Assembly: GCA_008933995.1 (NCBI GenBank)
Contig: WARS01000032.1
Location: 3,891,133 to 3,955,132, forward strand
DNA: 64,000 nt
Source: Datnioides undecimradiatus
Taxonomy: Eukaryota > Chordata > Actinopteri > Lobotiformes > Datnioididae
Direction of reading: 5' to 3'
Position numbers and translations under genes: made by a program. Below the pieces are notes generated by a model, which searched no databases, was not told the DNA's origin, and was given only the letters and a program-made list of their open reading frames with translations. The stretch's first letter is position 1, and the number at the start of each line of letters is the position of its first letter. Shown here piece by piece: positions 38,601 through 51,585 of the stretch.

Positions 38601-41600
38601 TTATGTCTGTGTATCATGTAACTCGTGCAAATATGTATTTATTAGCTTGTTATTGACAACAGCTTTTACCAATTCTGCACTTTTAAAAAAAATGAAATTG
38701 TATAGATTTATAGCACAGACTGCAGTAAAATCCAGCTGAAGAGTTGCAGTATAATAAACATTTCTTTTAGGTCATTCAGCATGTAGTGTGATCCTCCGAG
38801 GCAACATGGATTCATTTGTCTTGCTTTCAAAGATTATTCTTGGTTGAAACACTAAGCTTTGACGCAGACATTGCGCTTTGTACGCTGCATTTTTTTATTA
38901 ATGTAACCTATGTGTTTTGCAGTCTGACAGCCATATCCAGATAGGCAAAGGGTAACCATATTCCTTCCCTCAGAGTCAGGTTATAATTTGCTCCTTGAAA
39001 CAAGTGGATTACTGCCAACTTACAGTATGTAGACCAGCCACAAATATAACTAATATCTACTTTACATACACAGCTAGAGAACTGAATTATAAAAGGAGTC
39101 AAAGGATTTGTATTTTTCAAACAAACATCACCCTGTGTTGGCATTCATTAACCTTTGAACTTTTTTTTACATTCACCAGCCAAATGTTTAACACTGGCTT
39201 GAAAAAAAATCATGGGAAGCATATTTCTCTCATTTGCACATGACCCCACTGACTAAGCCATGCCTTGAGTTATCCGGAGAAATCTGTATTACTCAGCTCT
39301 TGCAGTCAAAGTGTAAATTACACCCTGACTGACTGGACTGCAGCCAAATCATCTAAGTTACAGAGACAGTATCTATATATGCTGGACACATATTTGGAAA
39401 CCAGCCTCCAACGGGGTTTAGAGAAGTGCAATGTAAGTTGTGGACAAATTCCCGTGTGTGCCAGTTTATTAAATCAAGGTCAATAAATCGCATATTTCAT
39501 CGAGCATTGTCCTGCATCACAAAATAGATTTTTATTGGCAACCAGGAACACCCACATAAAATCCAAACCATCATGGTATCAGTCCGTCAAACTTCATATA
39601 AAATAGATTAATAGTGGGACCATATTGTGGGACAATATGGTTTGTCCATACCGTCACTGGCATTACTGTCACTGTAAAGTTTACACATATTATATGTCAT
39701 TTAAAGAACAGTTGGCAGATGAAAAAAAGAACAGTCTATGGGGAATATATACAGATTGATGCAGCTCACATCATTATTACTATAAATTAAAAAACTCTAA
39801 TGTAACAAGATCCTGTCAGTCAGCCACTGGCACTACAGCAGTCATACTCAATGTATTTTTCTAGTCAATATTAAATCTTGTGCTCATGTCATACAATTAT
39901 TTTCTTCATCAGTAATTTTCACAGTCAATTCAGAGGAAGTCTTGTATGACTGAAAATGCAGATTGGTAATCGAATGGTAATTTATTCGAATTCACTCTGT
40001 TTAATTTGGTTGGACAGATCTATTAGTTATGAAAATGCTTTCAAATGACTCTTGGAATATGCATTTAGATAGAAATAGATTTAGATTTAGAAGATCAATG
40101 CTGATGAACGTTTTTACACTCTTGCATTTCAGGTGTATATCGCAAAATTCAGGTAAAGTTCAGAGTAAAAGATGTTGAATATTGAGTTGCTAATTTTTGC
40201 AAAGTTCCCCAAAAAGTATACATCACCAAATGTTGAAATCCACCAGATAGATACAATTTAATGTAAGCTGTTTTGACAAAACTAAAAACAGGAGATGTAC
40301 AAGAAAAAAAATGTATGTTTTACTTCTGTTTTCCAGTGACAGCTGATACTTTCCTTGTGGAAGGCAACAAACAGGAGCACCAGCTGTCCAACCTTAAGCC
40401 AAGCACGAGCTATTCTGTAGCCCTCTACGCCACCAAAGGACCTCTCACCAGCGGCACCGTCATCACCAACCTCCAAACACGTATGTGTTTTATTCAGCTG
40501 TCAGTACAGCGGGTGGCACCCTGACTCAGTGGGAAGCACTGCTGCCTCACAGCAGGAAGGTTTCCCCCTGGGTGCTTTGGTTTCTGTCACACCAAAGAAA
40601 TACGCTTGTTAATTAGGACTTCTGCTGCCATTGTCCTTCACCATGGGTATCAGCTTCACACTGCCTCTGAAGTGGTTAGAAAAAGTAAAAAACAGCAGAT
40701 GCATTTCTCCCCAAGGATTAATAAAGTGTAATATAAACAGATGAAGTCATATCATAAAACAAAATAAAAGTGTTTTTGAATCATAGACATTTATTGCCAT
40801 CGCCAAGGAAAGTGGCAGTTCACTGTGCACTGGACAATATAGAAATATTTTTTGCATTTTTATTGTTAAATCAGTTAATATATACTGTAATATACTCTAA
40901 TATATATATTGGCACAGACACATAGTGGTTATTATATCTACTGATACTGATATTGTTGCTAATGTAAGTTGCCAAATCTTCAGAAGGTAATAACAGACAA
41001 AAATAGACATGCTACAGAGTAAAGAGTAACTCCTTTGTTGAGACAGACAGTGAATAATAACCCCTCATTCCTGTATGATTCGGTTTGGTGTCTGTTAATA
41101 TATGTTGGCCTAAATGAACTGAGACTTGGTTGATGAACCAGAGGATGCTTGGTTGGTAGAGCCACAAGTCTTAGTGTTAATTAATTCTTGTAGATAACCG
41201 CACATCATTTCTCCAATACTACCCATACTACAAATTCATAATTATTTCTGTTGATTAGATTAGGATTTAAAGTCTTTAACTGTGGATGCAGAGATGTTTA
41301 TCTGACGGACTTGCTGCTCATTCCACATTCCAGGAGATGGGTGTACTGTTGATTTGTCATGTGATAATTACAATATGTGGTATTTACACAGTGCCACATA
41401 TTGTGTACACAGTGTACACTTTGATCCTTTATCTCTGCCTAGCACCCATTGCACAGTCAAATATGTCACATGGGTCAGTATCTAGCTAGAGACACTGACA
41501 TGGTCAAAGACAGAAGCTGTCATGAGGATTAAACTTTTGAACTTTGCTTGATCCACCCCTCTTTATTATATTCACCTTCATCGTCTGCCCCATTGAGAGG

Positions 41601-44600
41601 AAAGTTAAAGGTGAAGGAACTGTTCCAGTTTAGCTGAGTTGCAGCTCTGTAAACTTTGTTTTTTCTAGAGTTCTTGCAGAAAAAAACAAAACTTTTCAGT
41701 CAGCAGAGGAGTTCATAATCCCCCAGGGAGAACCAGAGCTACCTGTCCTGCAATGCAGCAGAGACGAAGTGCTCAGAGCAGAAACTCACTCCGGGCTGGA
41801 GACTTGAAAACATAAATGGGGCTCAGGAAAATTAGATGTACCTACAACCATGTCAGTGCTGCACATGCATATAGTAGCTCGTACATAAACTAATGTTCTT
41901 GGCCATTTAAAGTGATTCTAATTTGGAAACAGATGCTCTGCCTAGTGCGTCATTTACCTCAGCTTCCTCCCAGAGAACAAAAAGTTATACTGTCTCACAT
42001 TAAAGAGAGAATTTGGAAAATTGCTTTGATGTAGGCAACAGCATGGAGTGAACACAGAGGACGAGGATTTTGTTTTGTTTTGAATACCATGTCTCATTGA
42101 ATCAAGCAAACGGTTGGGTGCTTGCCTTTGTTGCTCTCCTCGTCTGAGTAGAATGGACTTAAATTATTTTTGCCTTTCAAGACAACAGACATCTACTTGA
42201 GCTCGATGTCTGGTCTCATCTGAATTATACCAACATTACCAAAATATATTATGAAATTACAGCGCAAACATGAACAAGTGCTACGCAGATGCTACCATAG
42301 CTAAACCTATGATATAGTTATTAATCAACACTGGTGCCTCTACAGTATTTAGGTATAAGAAAGGAATAGGACCAACATTCATATTTTGTAGTTAATGATA
42401 TTTAATAAAAGCTTTAGCTTATTTTACTCAGAAACAAACATTAAATAAAAGAAAATTGATATATGATCAGTGACTTAAAATATCAAATGTATTAACTCTA
42501 TTTTTCAGAGACTTTTGGGCAGCAATTTGTATTAAAAAAATCACAACACAAGCGTCGGCCTCCTATACAAACAACCACATAGTCAGCAGTATTCACACAG
42601 CTGGGTAGTACGTGAGCCCATGTATGTGTGCAAAGAAACACACTGAGTTTTCAGCCCTGCAGGACTGATGATGACATGTCAAACCATGGGGCGCTTCAGT
42701 CAACCCCAGCTTCAGAGGGATCTTCCCCTGCTGTTAATTAAATTTCCTAATTGAAATCTTAAAGCCTGTTTCAGTTCCACTCACATGGCTTGTTTTCTCG
42801 GGCTGTTCCGCTCCAGTAGAAAATGTCACATTGTGAACAAACCACAAGAGAGGATGAGACCATTGATTGGTTTGGTCAACCTCTCTGGATATGGGTCTGT
42901 CACGTCCCTGCGCGTCTGCTGCTCTGTTTCTGTTGGCCTGTGTCGGCCTCTCACTCTCTGAGTCTCAGTTTGCTCCCCTGTCTGTCAGTTCAGGCTCAGA
43001 GTTAAGAATCACTGGTCAGAGATGCATTAATAGGCAACATCTATACATCTTTAGAAGGAAATGAGAGCAGCTCGGTGACAGTGGTCAGAAAAAGTATTCA
43101 CCTTGAACAAGTGTTAAACAAAATGCCATACAGATACATTTCAAATGCAGTGAAACAACAGAGTGTTAAAGAAGAAGACAGCTGTACAAAATAATCATAC
43201 CCTTCTATAATTCTATCATAGATCTGTTTGCAATGTGCCATCTGAATTTTAAGGCTGCTGAATGAGCTCCCCGAGTAGTCTGGTGTTGTCGTTTCTGATG
43301 GTAAGGTTAGGAATAATTGGCTAGAGAGGCAAAAATATTCTGGAGAGCGAGTGAGCCCAAGTCAAGAAAACATAGAACAACCTTGCCAATCTTACCCACC
43401 CCACTCGTCTCCAGCACAGCTTTCTTACAAGGCAGTAACTCTAGTTTCTCGCTCATTAGCATGATAATCGAATATTATCATGCAGTGGAGATATCTGCAT
43501 ACGTGTTTGCACACCATTTTCTATCCCTGCACTTTTGCTTCTACATCCTTATTTTTCTGTTGTTTGGTTCTTAACAAACTAAAGGTTGGCATCTGAAAAT
43601 GTCGTTTTCCTGGTCCATGAATTGTACAAGAGGTGAGGGGTCAGTAGAAATTCTTGCTGTCAGGTTTTGACTCTTACTCCTTTTAGGGAAGGATGGTTTC
43701 TCCACATGCATGCTGAACATGGCACAGAAAGAGGAGAGGAGGAGAAAAAGAGGATGAGTCTGGCTCATATCAAAATGTGGCCATGGCTGCCTTACTTATT
43801 CAGGGTTTTTTTTAGGGTGGTGGGTGTGGGGGTGGAGTTTCTTTGTTGATTCCCAAGCCTCTTAACCACAGCTGAGAGTTGTTTTGTTGTCTGGCCTCCA
43901 TGCCTCAAGAGTTCAACACAGAGTAAGACAGCTCCCCAAAGGCTGATATTTAAGCTATAGGGGTGGAAAATAAGGGATTTTTCTTCGGGTGTCTCTATAA
44001 GCCTGTAGGCTGCAGCACCGGGACTTTTTTCCTTCAGATGTGTCTGAGCCCACTTGCTGAGAAGTGCTCGGCAAGTTTTTGAAGCAGCAGAGATCCTTGC
44101 TGCGGGCAGCTTCGCTGAGCTCTGGCTGATAGTTGTTCACCAAGTGCTGAGAGTGCTGCTATTACAGAAACATAATCTCCATTCTTCAGGCAATTGAGGC
44201 ATCTTTGACACTTTAATGTATTTTTAAGAACTTGTGTACCCATAAAATCTGTGCTGTTAATTGTTTTATGGTATAATGTTTAGAACTCTTGCAACTATAT
44301 TAAAGACATTTATTGTAGGATATTGAATATGGCATGTTGAATTACACAATACGTCTTACGATTGAACAGCCAGAGCTCTACGTTTTGTTTTTTTTAATCA
44401 CTTTAGAATAAGATTTGTTTTGACATGAGGCAGGGTGAAAGAGAGAGGGTGGATTTCCACGAAAGATTCTAATTAAAATATTAATTATAATTATATTGGG
44501 ATATAATTTCTCAAAAAAAAGTAATACCTTTGCAACATTTGGCTTAAATGCGGTAAGTTTTACTTAAAATAAGAAAATTAGGATAGATCATCAACTTTGA

Positions 44601-47600
44601 AACAGGTAATGAATTTAACCTTTAGAACAGAGTTTAGGATATACTTTTACAACCTTTAAAACAAATAATACATTTAAATCAAATTAAAATCAATCAATTT
44701 AAACAATAAGAAATTGGCTGCATCCTCTGACCATTGTGTGTACCAGTTTAATGGTCAGTTCACACCACAGTTCACATATCAAGGGATCAAAATACAGATC
44801 AAGCATCAGGTTCATTGTGTTGGCTGAAGGCCTTTTAATGGGAAGAAGCCACAGATTAGGTGAAGGAAATCTCTGGAATGAACATTATTGTTTCACCAAT
44901 CCCCCACTTTAGTTTCTAGGATAGGAAATATGGAGAAGAGAAAGCACAAAACGGGGTTTATATAAGTAAATTTGCAAGAATGGAGACAAGGGACGGGGGT
45001 TAGACACACCTATAATGATAAGTGAAGAAACCTGGATGGCAAACAGGTCGGGTCTTTGTAATGAAACAGGTTAACACAGCTGAAAAGTCAATAATGAAGT
45101 CCGTCCGTCAGTCAGCCTCATACGCTGTTGGAAATTCAACAGACTGTGTTAATTGAAGCAGAGTCATTGTAGGAGGAATTATCCTAAAATGCTAATTCTA
45201 TACAAGAACTTTGAAGTCTTGGTAGCACCATTAATTATGTTTCGTCTGGTTTAAATATTATCTGTGATTATCAAAGGCTCTTGTGACTTTTAAGAGTCCG
45301 CCTGAATTCACATTTAGTCATCATTTTGCATATTCAATAATAGTGTCAACATGTCTGTAAAATGTATTTTTAATATTTTTTATCATTGAAAGGAAGAAAA
45401 CTGGTCTTCGAGGAAGTAACAGAAATGCTGCTTTTCATCTCACCCAGCTGGAGGCACTTGATTGACAGCAGCTGCCAGAGTACTGGTGTTGCACCGTAGG
45501 GAATGAGAGCAAAGTAAACGAACTTGCACTGAAGCCTACATGTCATGAACAGACAGTATGTTGTTAGCTGTATTGAAGAGTGGAGGACCACACCAGTATC
45601 TAACCAGACTCAGGTACACTCTACCTCTACAGGTACATGTTGATTAATGTGCTGCAGCTGAGCTGATAATTGGTAATCCAGCCTAATTAATGTAGAGCTA
45701 TCAGGCACCTTTGTGAAACCAAACAAGTTAGATAAAAGTCTCTTCCATTTTTGCCTTAGACCAATGTCAGTCTGACTTTAAAGATAATAAGAAGGTGTTA
45801 AAAAATCCATAGTTTCATCTCTGAGATCCACCCAGGTATCATTTGGTTAAATTCAATTCAACTTCATAAAAACAAAAGAATTACTTGTGCATCAACCAGC
45901 CGAAAATCATTCACTTGCAAACCGGCACAGAGATGTGATATCCACTCCAAAAGAATAACTTCCTCCCTCTTGTCTTCCTACAACAAATTACTGCTGCCCA
46001 TGCTGCCCTTCCCATCTGCTTCCCTGTGTGTGTGTGTGTGTGCGTGTGTGTGTTTATTTCTTTCCCCTCACATTGTTTACGCTGTGTGTTAATGAGACAT
46101 TAGATGTAGCCAAACCCATTCATCTCAATCCCATTGTTTAAACCTCCACATCTGAAGATGGAGCTTCAGAGCTGCCAGGAACTCCGGCGGCACCTGCTCA
46201 CCTGCATGGGCACACTCCATGCAAAGGTTTAATTGGAGGCAGAGAGAAAAAAGGACAAGGAGAAGTGAAGAGAAAGAAAGAAGACCAGCAAAATTAGGGA
46301 GGATGCCTGCACGCCGTTTCTATGAATTGAAAACTCCCCTGCCGCCTCCTCCTTCACTCATTTATTCCCCCATGCGCACATGATGCAGCAACAGTGTTCA
46401 TCAAGTCGAGGGGAGGACAAGAACAAAAGATAAACTCCGTTCACTCTCTGGCACACTGAATTAGAATGGCAGCCTGTCAGATAAGAAGGAGAACGAGGAG
46501 GTGGACAAAGGATGGGAAGCAGGAGGGAGAAACAGAAGCACAAATGTAGATAAGAAAGAGAGCAAAGGAGAGGAGGACCCCAGGTTGATGTGGGAGTAGG
46601 AGGAAACAGTCAAAGGAGGGGGGAAACAAGCAGAAATGAGATGCAGAGCAGGTCAATAAAGATGAGAAGGTGCAGGAGAAGAGGAGATTGGCACATCACC
46701 GCTGACTTTAGCACAATCGGCAATGTGCTGTGTTTATCTCAAAGTGCACTACTCAGCTTCTCACTCTTAAACACTCTTTGTTCCCTATTTTCCATCTCTC
46801 TGTCTCTCACTCTCTCTCATCCAATCCCTGTGTCACACAGTGTGAATCTGCCTATCATTGTCTCTGAGAGAAGGCGTCCCGCATCTCTCAAGAGGTTATC
46901 AAGACAGGTACATGCTGTTAATTACCGAGCTGTCATTGATCTTTCTATATGTGCGCACACAACCAGACAGACCAGGATATAAATGAGAAGTGTATTGGAG
47001 GTGATTTTGTGTATTTTCTTTGTGGTGTGTGAAGGCTTGGGTTCAGTTTAGGGTTAGATGTTCAGCAAACAGTTAAGCCTTTGGCCCCTTAAATCCTCAG
47101 GATGATTTAAAAGTTCAGGCTGCTTTGAGAAGCCTGTGTTTGTTTCTCTGTAGACATAATAAAAACAAGCCAGAGAGTCAAACAAAGGAAATCACAGAAA
47201 GAGACTGTCATGTAGTAGATGTCTTTATCTCACATTCGAAGTGGTGACGTAGCATTGCACAGCACACAAAGCGTAGTATTTCGTTTGTTTCAGCGCCCCT
47301 GCCTCCCAAGCACAGAGTGCTTTTGGCTGATGTTGTGCCCCAGAGTCATGATGTAACTCTGGGAAACTGATTTTTTCGAATAGAAGGTCATCTATTTTCT
47401 ATCACGCAGTAAAATGGGGTTGCAGCGTGTCAGTGCTTCTGCTACCATGTCGGAAGATCAGATATCGACTCAAAAAGGGTGATGTAAGGTGGGGAAATTG
47501 AGGTGAGCCTCCTTGTGATGTGGTTAAAGTATCAACAAAGGCACTATAATCAAGACTTGTTTAAAGCTGCGCAGGGACCGACAATGTACTTGGATGGTGT

Positions 47601-50600
47601 GATGTAATGTGCAGTAAAACTTGGGTGGGCTCGCTGATCAAGGGCTTGAATGCTTTTGAGGCTGTGATATACTGCGACTAAACATGGAATATTATCTCAC
47701 AGCTTGCCTAACTCTGTCCTGTGGGGATTTAGCCTCACCGACATAGAGATTTTACTCAACTCATGGGATACAATTACAATATACAGTATCTACAAAAGGT
47801 CCCCTCTGTGGTTTTCAGGTTTTTGAGGTTGTTGCTTATGATATACCTTTGCTTCCACTTTCCTCACTTTTCTTTTGACTTAGTTACTTGTCGTAGTTAG
47901 AAGGTAGAGGGGATAAATTCTCTTTTCAGATTAACATTATAACTTTTTATTGTTTTATGGCACTCATAGATATTCAGCTCATAGCGATCTTTTTTTTTTT
48001 TTTTTTTACCTGCCATGTGGGTGTCATGCATTAAACGATAAGTGTGCCCATATTTTTCTAATTATCAACAAATTAAAATTCACAAACTGTACGCACCTCA
48101 CTGAGCACAGTGTTGCCCTGAAGGACATGTTCTTTCATTACAATTCACGTGATCACTGTAGTTTATTATGGGTTAAGTCACTTGCGCACCGTCCTGCTCC
48201 TGTAACTACTCACTAGCGCACCAGATATTTTAAAAAATCCATAAGGTATGCGCCAAGCTACTCCAGCTTAAGTAATGTTTCCTGAATGAAACATACACAA
48301 ACCAAATATTTATCTTGTTTTTTCCTTTCTTGGCTTGGCCGTATTCTGTATACTATTATTCACTTGTTTACCTTATTTAAAGGTTTACATCTATACACTA
48401 TGTGGGCAGGTAAGTCATAAAGAATGCCACGATGGGGATGCATTGATGCTGAAGTGGTTTTAGACCAATTGCATGTAATATAATCAAAATGTTCCTGTTT
48501 TGATCCAATTTGGCTGCGACACAGTCCTGCTCATTATATCTGCATAGGATTTGTTAATAGTAAGAAAAGCATGTCATAATGTCAGCCTTCTCCTTTGAGT
48601 CTAGGTTCGCAGTGCCAGCATCACACTTGTGGTTCAAGTGGCAGAAAAAAAACATCTTTTCAAAGATGACCTTCAGTGCTGGCATACCAGATTAAATAAA
48701 CCAGACAAGTGTATTTAATGTCAGTAGCAGACGTTTTGTTAAGAGGTTAGGTCATTGCCACCTTTCTTCTGCTGCTTTGTCCAGAGAAAACCAAACCATG
48801 GCAGCACAGCAGGCTGTGCCAAACCCTGCCCATAGAGCATAATATTGTGTGTTGATATTGCAAGTTTGCAAAGACAGACTGTTAAATTTATCGGCGGGTC
48901 AGTTATGAGTTCACTTTGGGTCTAATTTCCAGGTTGTTCATTTATACCTTCAAGGCCTAGTAGTTCAGCTTCTGATTACTCTGCCACTGCTGATATTGTT
49001 TTCTGATAGTGAGTCAGCCACAGCTTGTCTTCTTCCACTCTTAGATAACCAAAAGTCTGCAGGTTTTGGGGTTGTTTTTTTTACCAAGAATGAAAATTAT
49101 CAGATCATTTTTTTGATAAAATACTTATATCCTGCAGCTTTGTAGCCCAGTACACTATAAATAATACAATGAAATACACAATTGCCTTAAAAATTGAATA
49201 ACAAGTGGCAGTAAAATCAATTATTAATTCAGCTGATACATTTAGTGAAAACACAAACTTTGTAATTGTGCTGTGCATAAAGGATCCAAATCATCGTTAC
49301 TGTGCGTGATGCTTGTGTGCACGGCGTGTGTATACGCACCATTAAACTGGTTAGTGTTCTCCAGGTGACAAGAATGGCACTAATGGTGTTGTGTTGTCAG
49401 GTGTTCTTATTGATATATTTCAGACTTTTCTCAAAGAAAATCAAAAAACAGTTTTGCTAAGCATCAATAAGTTTTTTGTGAATCAGTATGTTTTTTGAGG
49501 ATGCTTCTAACAGAGAAGCCCGATGTATACTATACCATGTAGCCCTGAATACAACACCACTGCCTTTATTGATATGAACTTATGTAAAGAATGAAAAAAT
49601 ATAAATTAGTTTACTGTTTTGTCTGTTTTTGCCCTTTCATTTTGCAGTTCCAAAATGTGAAACATTTTGCATGTACTTAAAATGAATATAACCATTTCTA
49701 CCCGATTACTTCAGCAATAACTTTAATGTGGAATGTACAGCAAATTCCCACCAGGCAGTAATGCGTGACTTATTTTCATGTACAGTAACCTACTGAGTTG
49801 ATAACATTGTGACTAAAAGGGGATGAACAAATCAACACCTCAGTCATTATTTAAGAATTGCTGTATGTGTTGAATGTAGAAAGAAATTCTAAATTGTTGC
49901 ACAAAGTTGATATTTCTCTCTTTGTGGCAGCCATGGACACGCCCCTGAACCTGACAGCCAGTGAAGTGAACCATCGCAGCGCTCTTATCTCCTGGCAACC
50001 ACCAATTGCAGAAATTGACAACTACATGCTCACCTACAAGTCAACCGACGGCACTCGCAAAGTACGTAGCATACATAGCTGAACTCCAGTCTCAACTCAG
50101 TGTTCTTATACATGTGCAAGATGCCATCACATTGTTACTGTGTCTATAAAAAGCAAAAAGTAAAAATTTTAACTTGGCTATCCATTTCAAAAGTAGATCC
50201 CTTATGCAGCTGAATGTCCTATTACGTAGCCTTGCAAAGCACCGTCTGCAATATCCTCTGGACCTCTCTATGTCAAAACGGTGACCCTTTCTTTCCTTAG
50301 CGTCTGCAGGGAACAACAATTGTGTTGTTTCAGGCAAAAAATGTGATGCAGTTTCAGTCTTATGTGCGATGCGTTTGCCGTGACAGAGAACTGAAGCTTC
50401 ACACACAGTTCAGGTTAACTGTGACAAATTTCCCCTCTCAGACTCTGGTGTAGTGGAGTTCACCATTGATCCTGGGGAAATTCATTGTGCACATCCCTAT
50501 GAAAACAGGAGCAAACAACCAGCATGCTCACCCGATCTGGCTCAGAGTCCAGTCTTGGACATTGCAGGTTTCCACTGCTGAGGCTACTTTTTGGTTGTAG

Positions 50601-51546
50601 CCATTGACGATCTGCTGCATTAAGCTTGTGTTTTAATGTTTGCTCTCTGCTGAATTTTGAGGTCCCTGGTGAGGATGCACACTGGCAGGTTTGCGAATGT
50701 GCATCGTGCACGTAATGGCCAGTAATTCAGTCTCACTAGTGATTACACAATGTAATTCACTATGCTAACCTACAACAGTTTTAGCCTATAGTCTCTGCAT
50801 GTTTCTTACTGGGCCATGGTGTGCTTAGGAAACATTTTATCTTTACATAGAAATCCTGTAGAGTCTCCATGCTACAGCTGTAAACATGTAGTGAAGCCTG
50901 AGATAAGGTGTACTTTTGTTAATCCATGCACCTGAAAATAAAAACTTAATTCTGCTGATATTGTAGAACGTATTGAAACCCCCTCCTGGATTTAGAACAT
51001 GGAAAATGTTCCCATTTTAATCAACTCATTATCCTGAACAATGTTCAGAAAAAGAAAATTAATGCAGAGTCACAACTTTATGACAAGCACTTCAAAATTC
51101 AGATTTTATCTTTCAATCATATAATCCCTCGATGTGCCGCGTGCAAGTGTTTGGGAACACACACACGCCCCCACAGATTGATACACACACAAGGGAAGTA
51201 CGCAATGAAATTGCCTGTCTAATAGAGATATTACTTTAATGTCTCTCAGTGGAGACATTGTTTATTTTGATTAAACTTTTTGATGTGGCTGAGTAATGGT
51301 AATAAAGGACATTAGTAGGAGCTGTGTGGAACGCACCACGCCTGTTAAAGAACTGACTAGAACCATTTCCCAAGATGCTCTGCAAAAGACTCCCAGTTAT
51401 TGGCAATTAGGTCTCTTACACACAAACACACACATGCAGCCAGATACACACAGACCACTCCCTCCAAATGCCAACCAGAGAGCTATGATCTAATAAACAG
51501 TCAAAACACACACATCCATACTAATAAAATAATGATCCACCACAAG

Positions 51547-51585
<39 letters not shown>

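Larger units (their letters stand above)
40481..49930 (+). other. tnr: tnr intron 21 (9.5 kb, longest in the window)
   Basis: It contains a SINE-like remnant (40505-40735), an 11-bp hairpin (41370-41404), a GT run (46025-46053), a complex block near 46080-46250 and purine-rich stretches (46230-46310, 46480-46690). No FN3 exon or nested gene was found. Confidence 0.8.

Noticed and set aside
43076-43205. CAGTGGTCAGAAAAAGTATT, resembling a Tc1/mariner-type terminus
   Set aside because: No matching inverted end and no transposase remnant could be found nearby. The similarity is too short to call.
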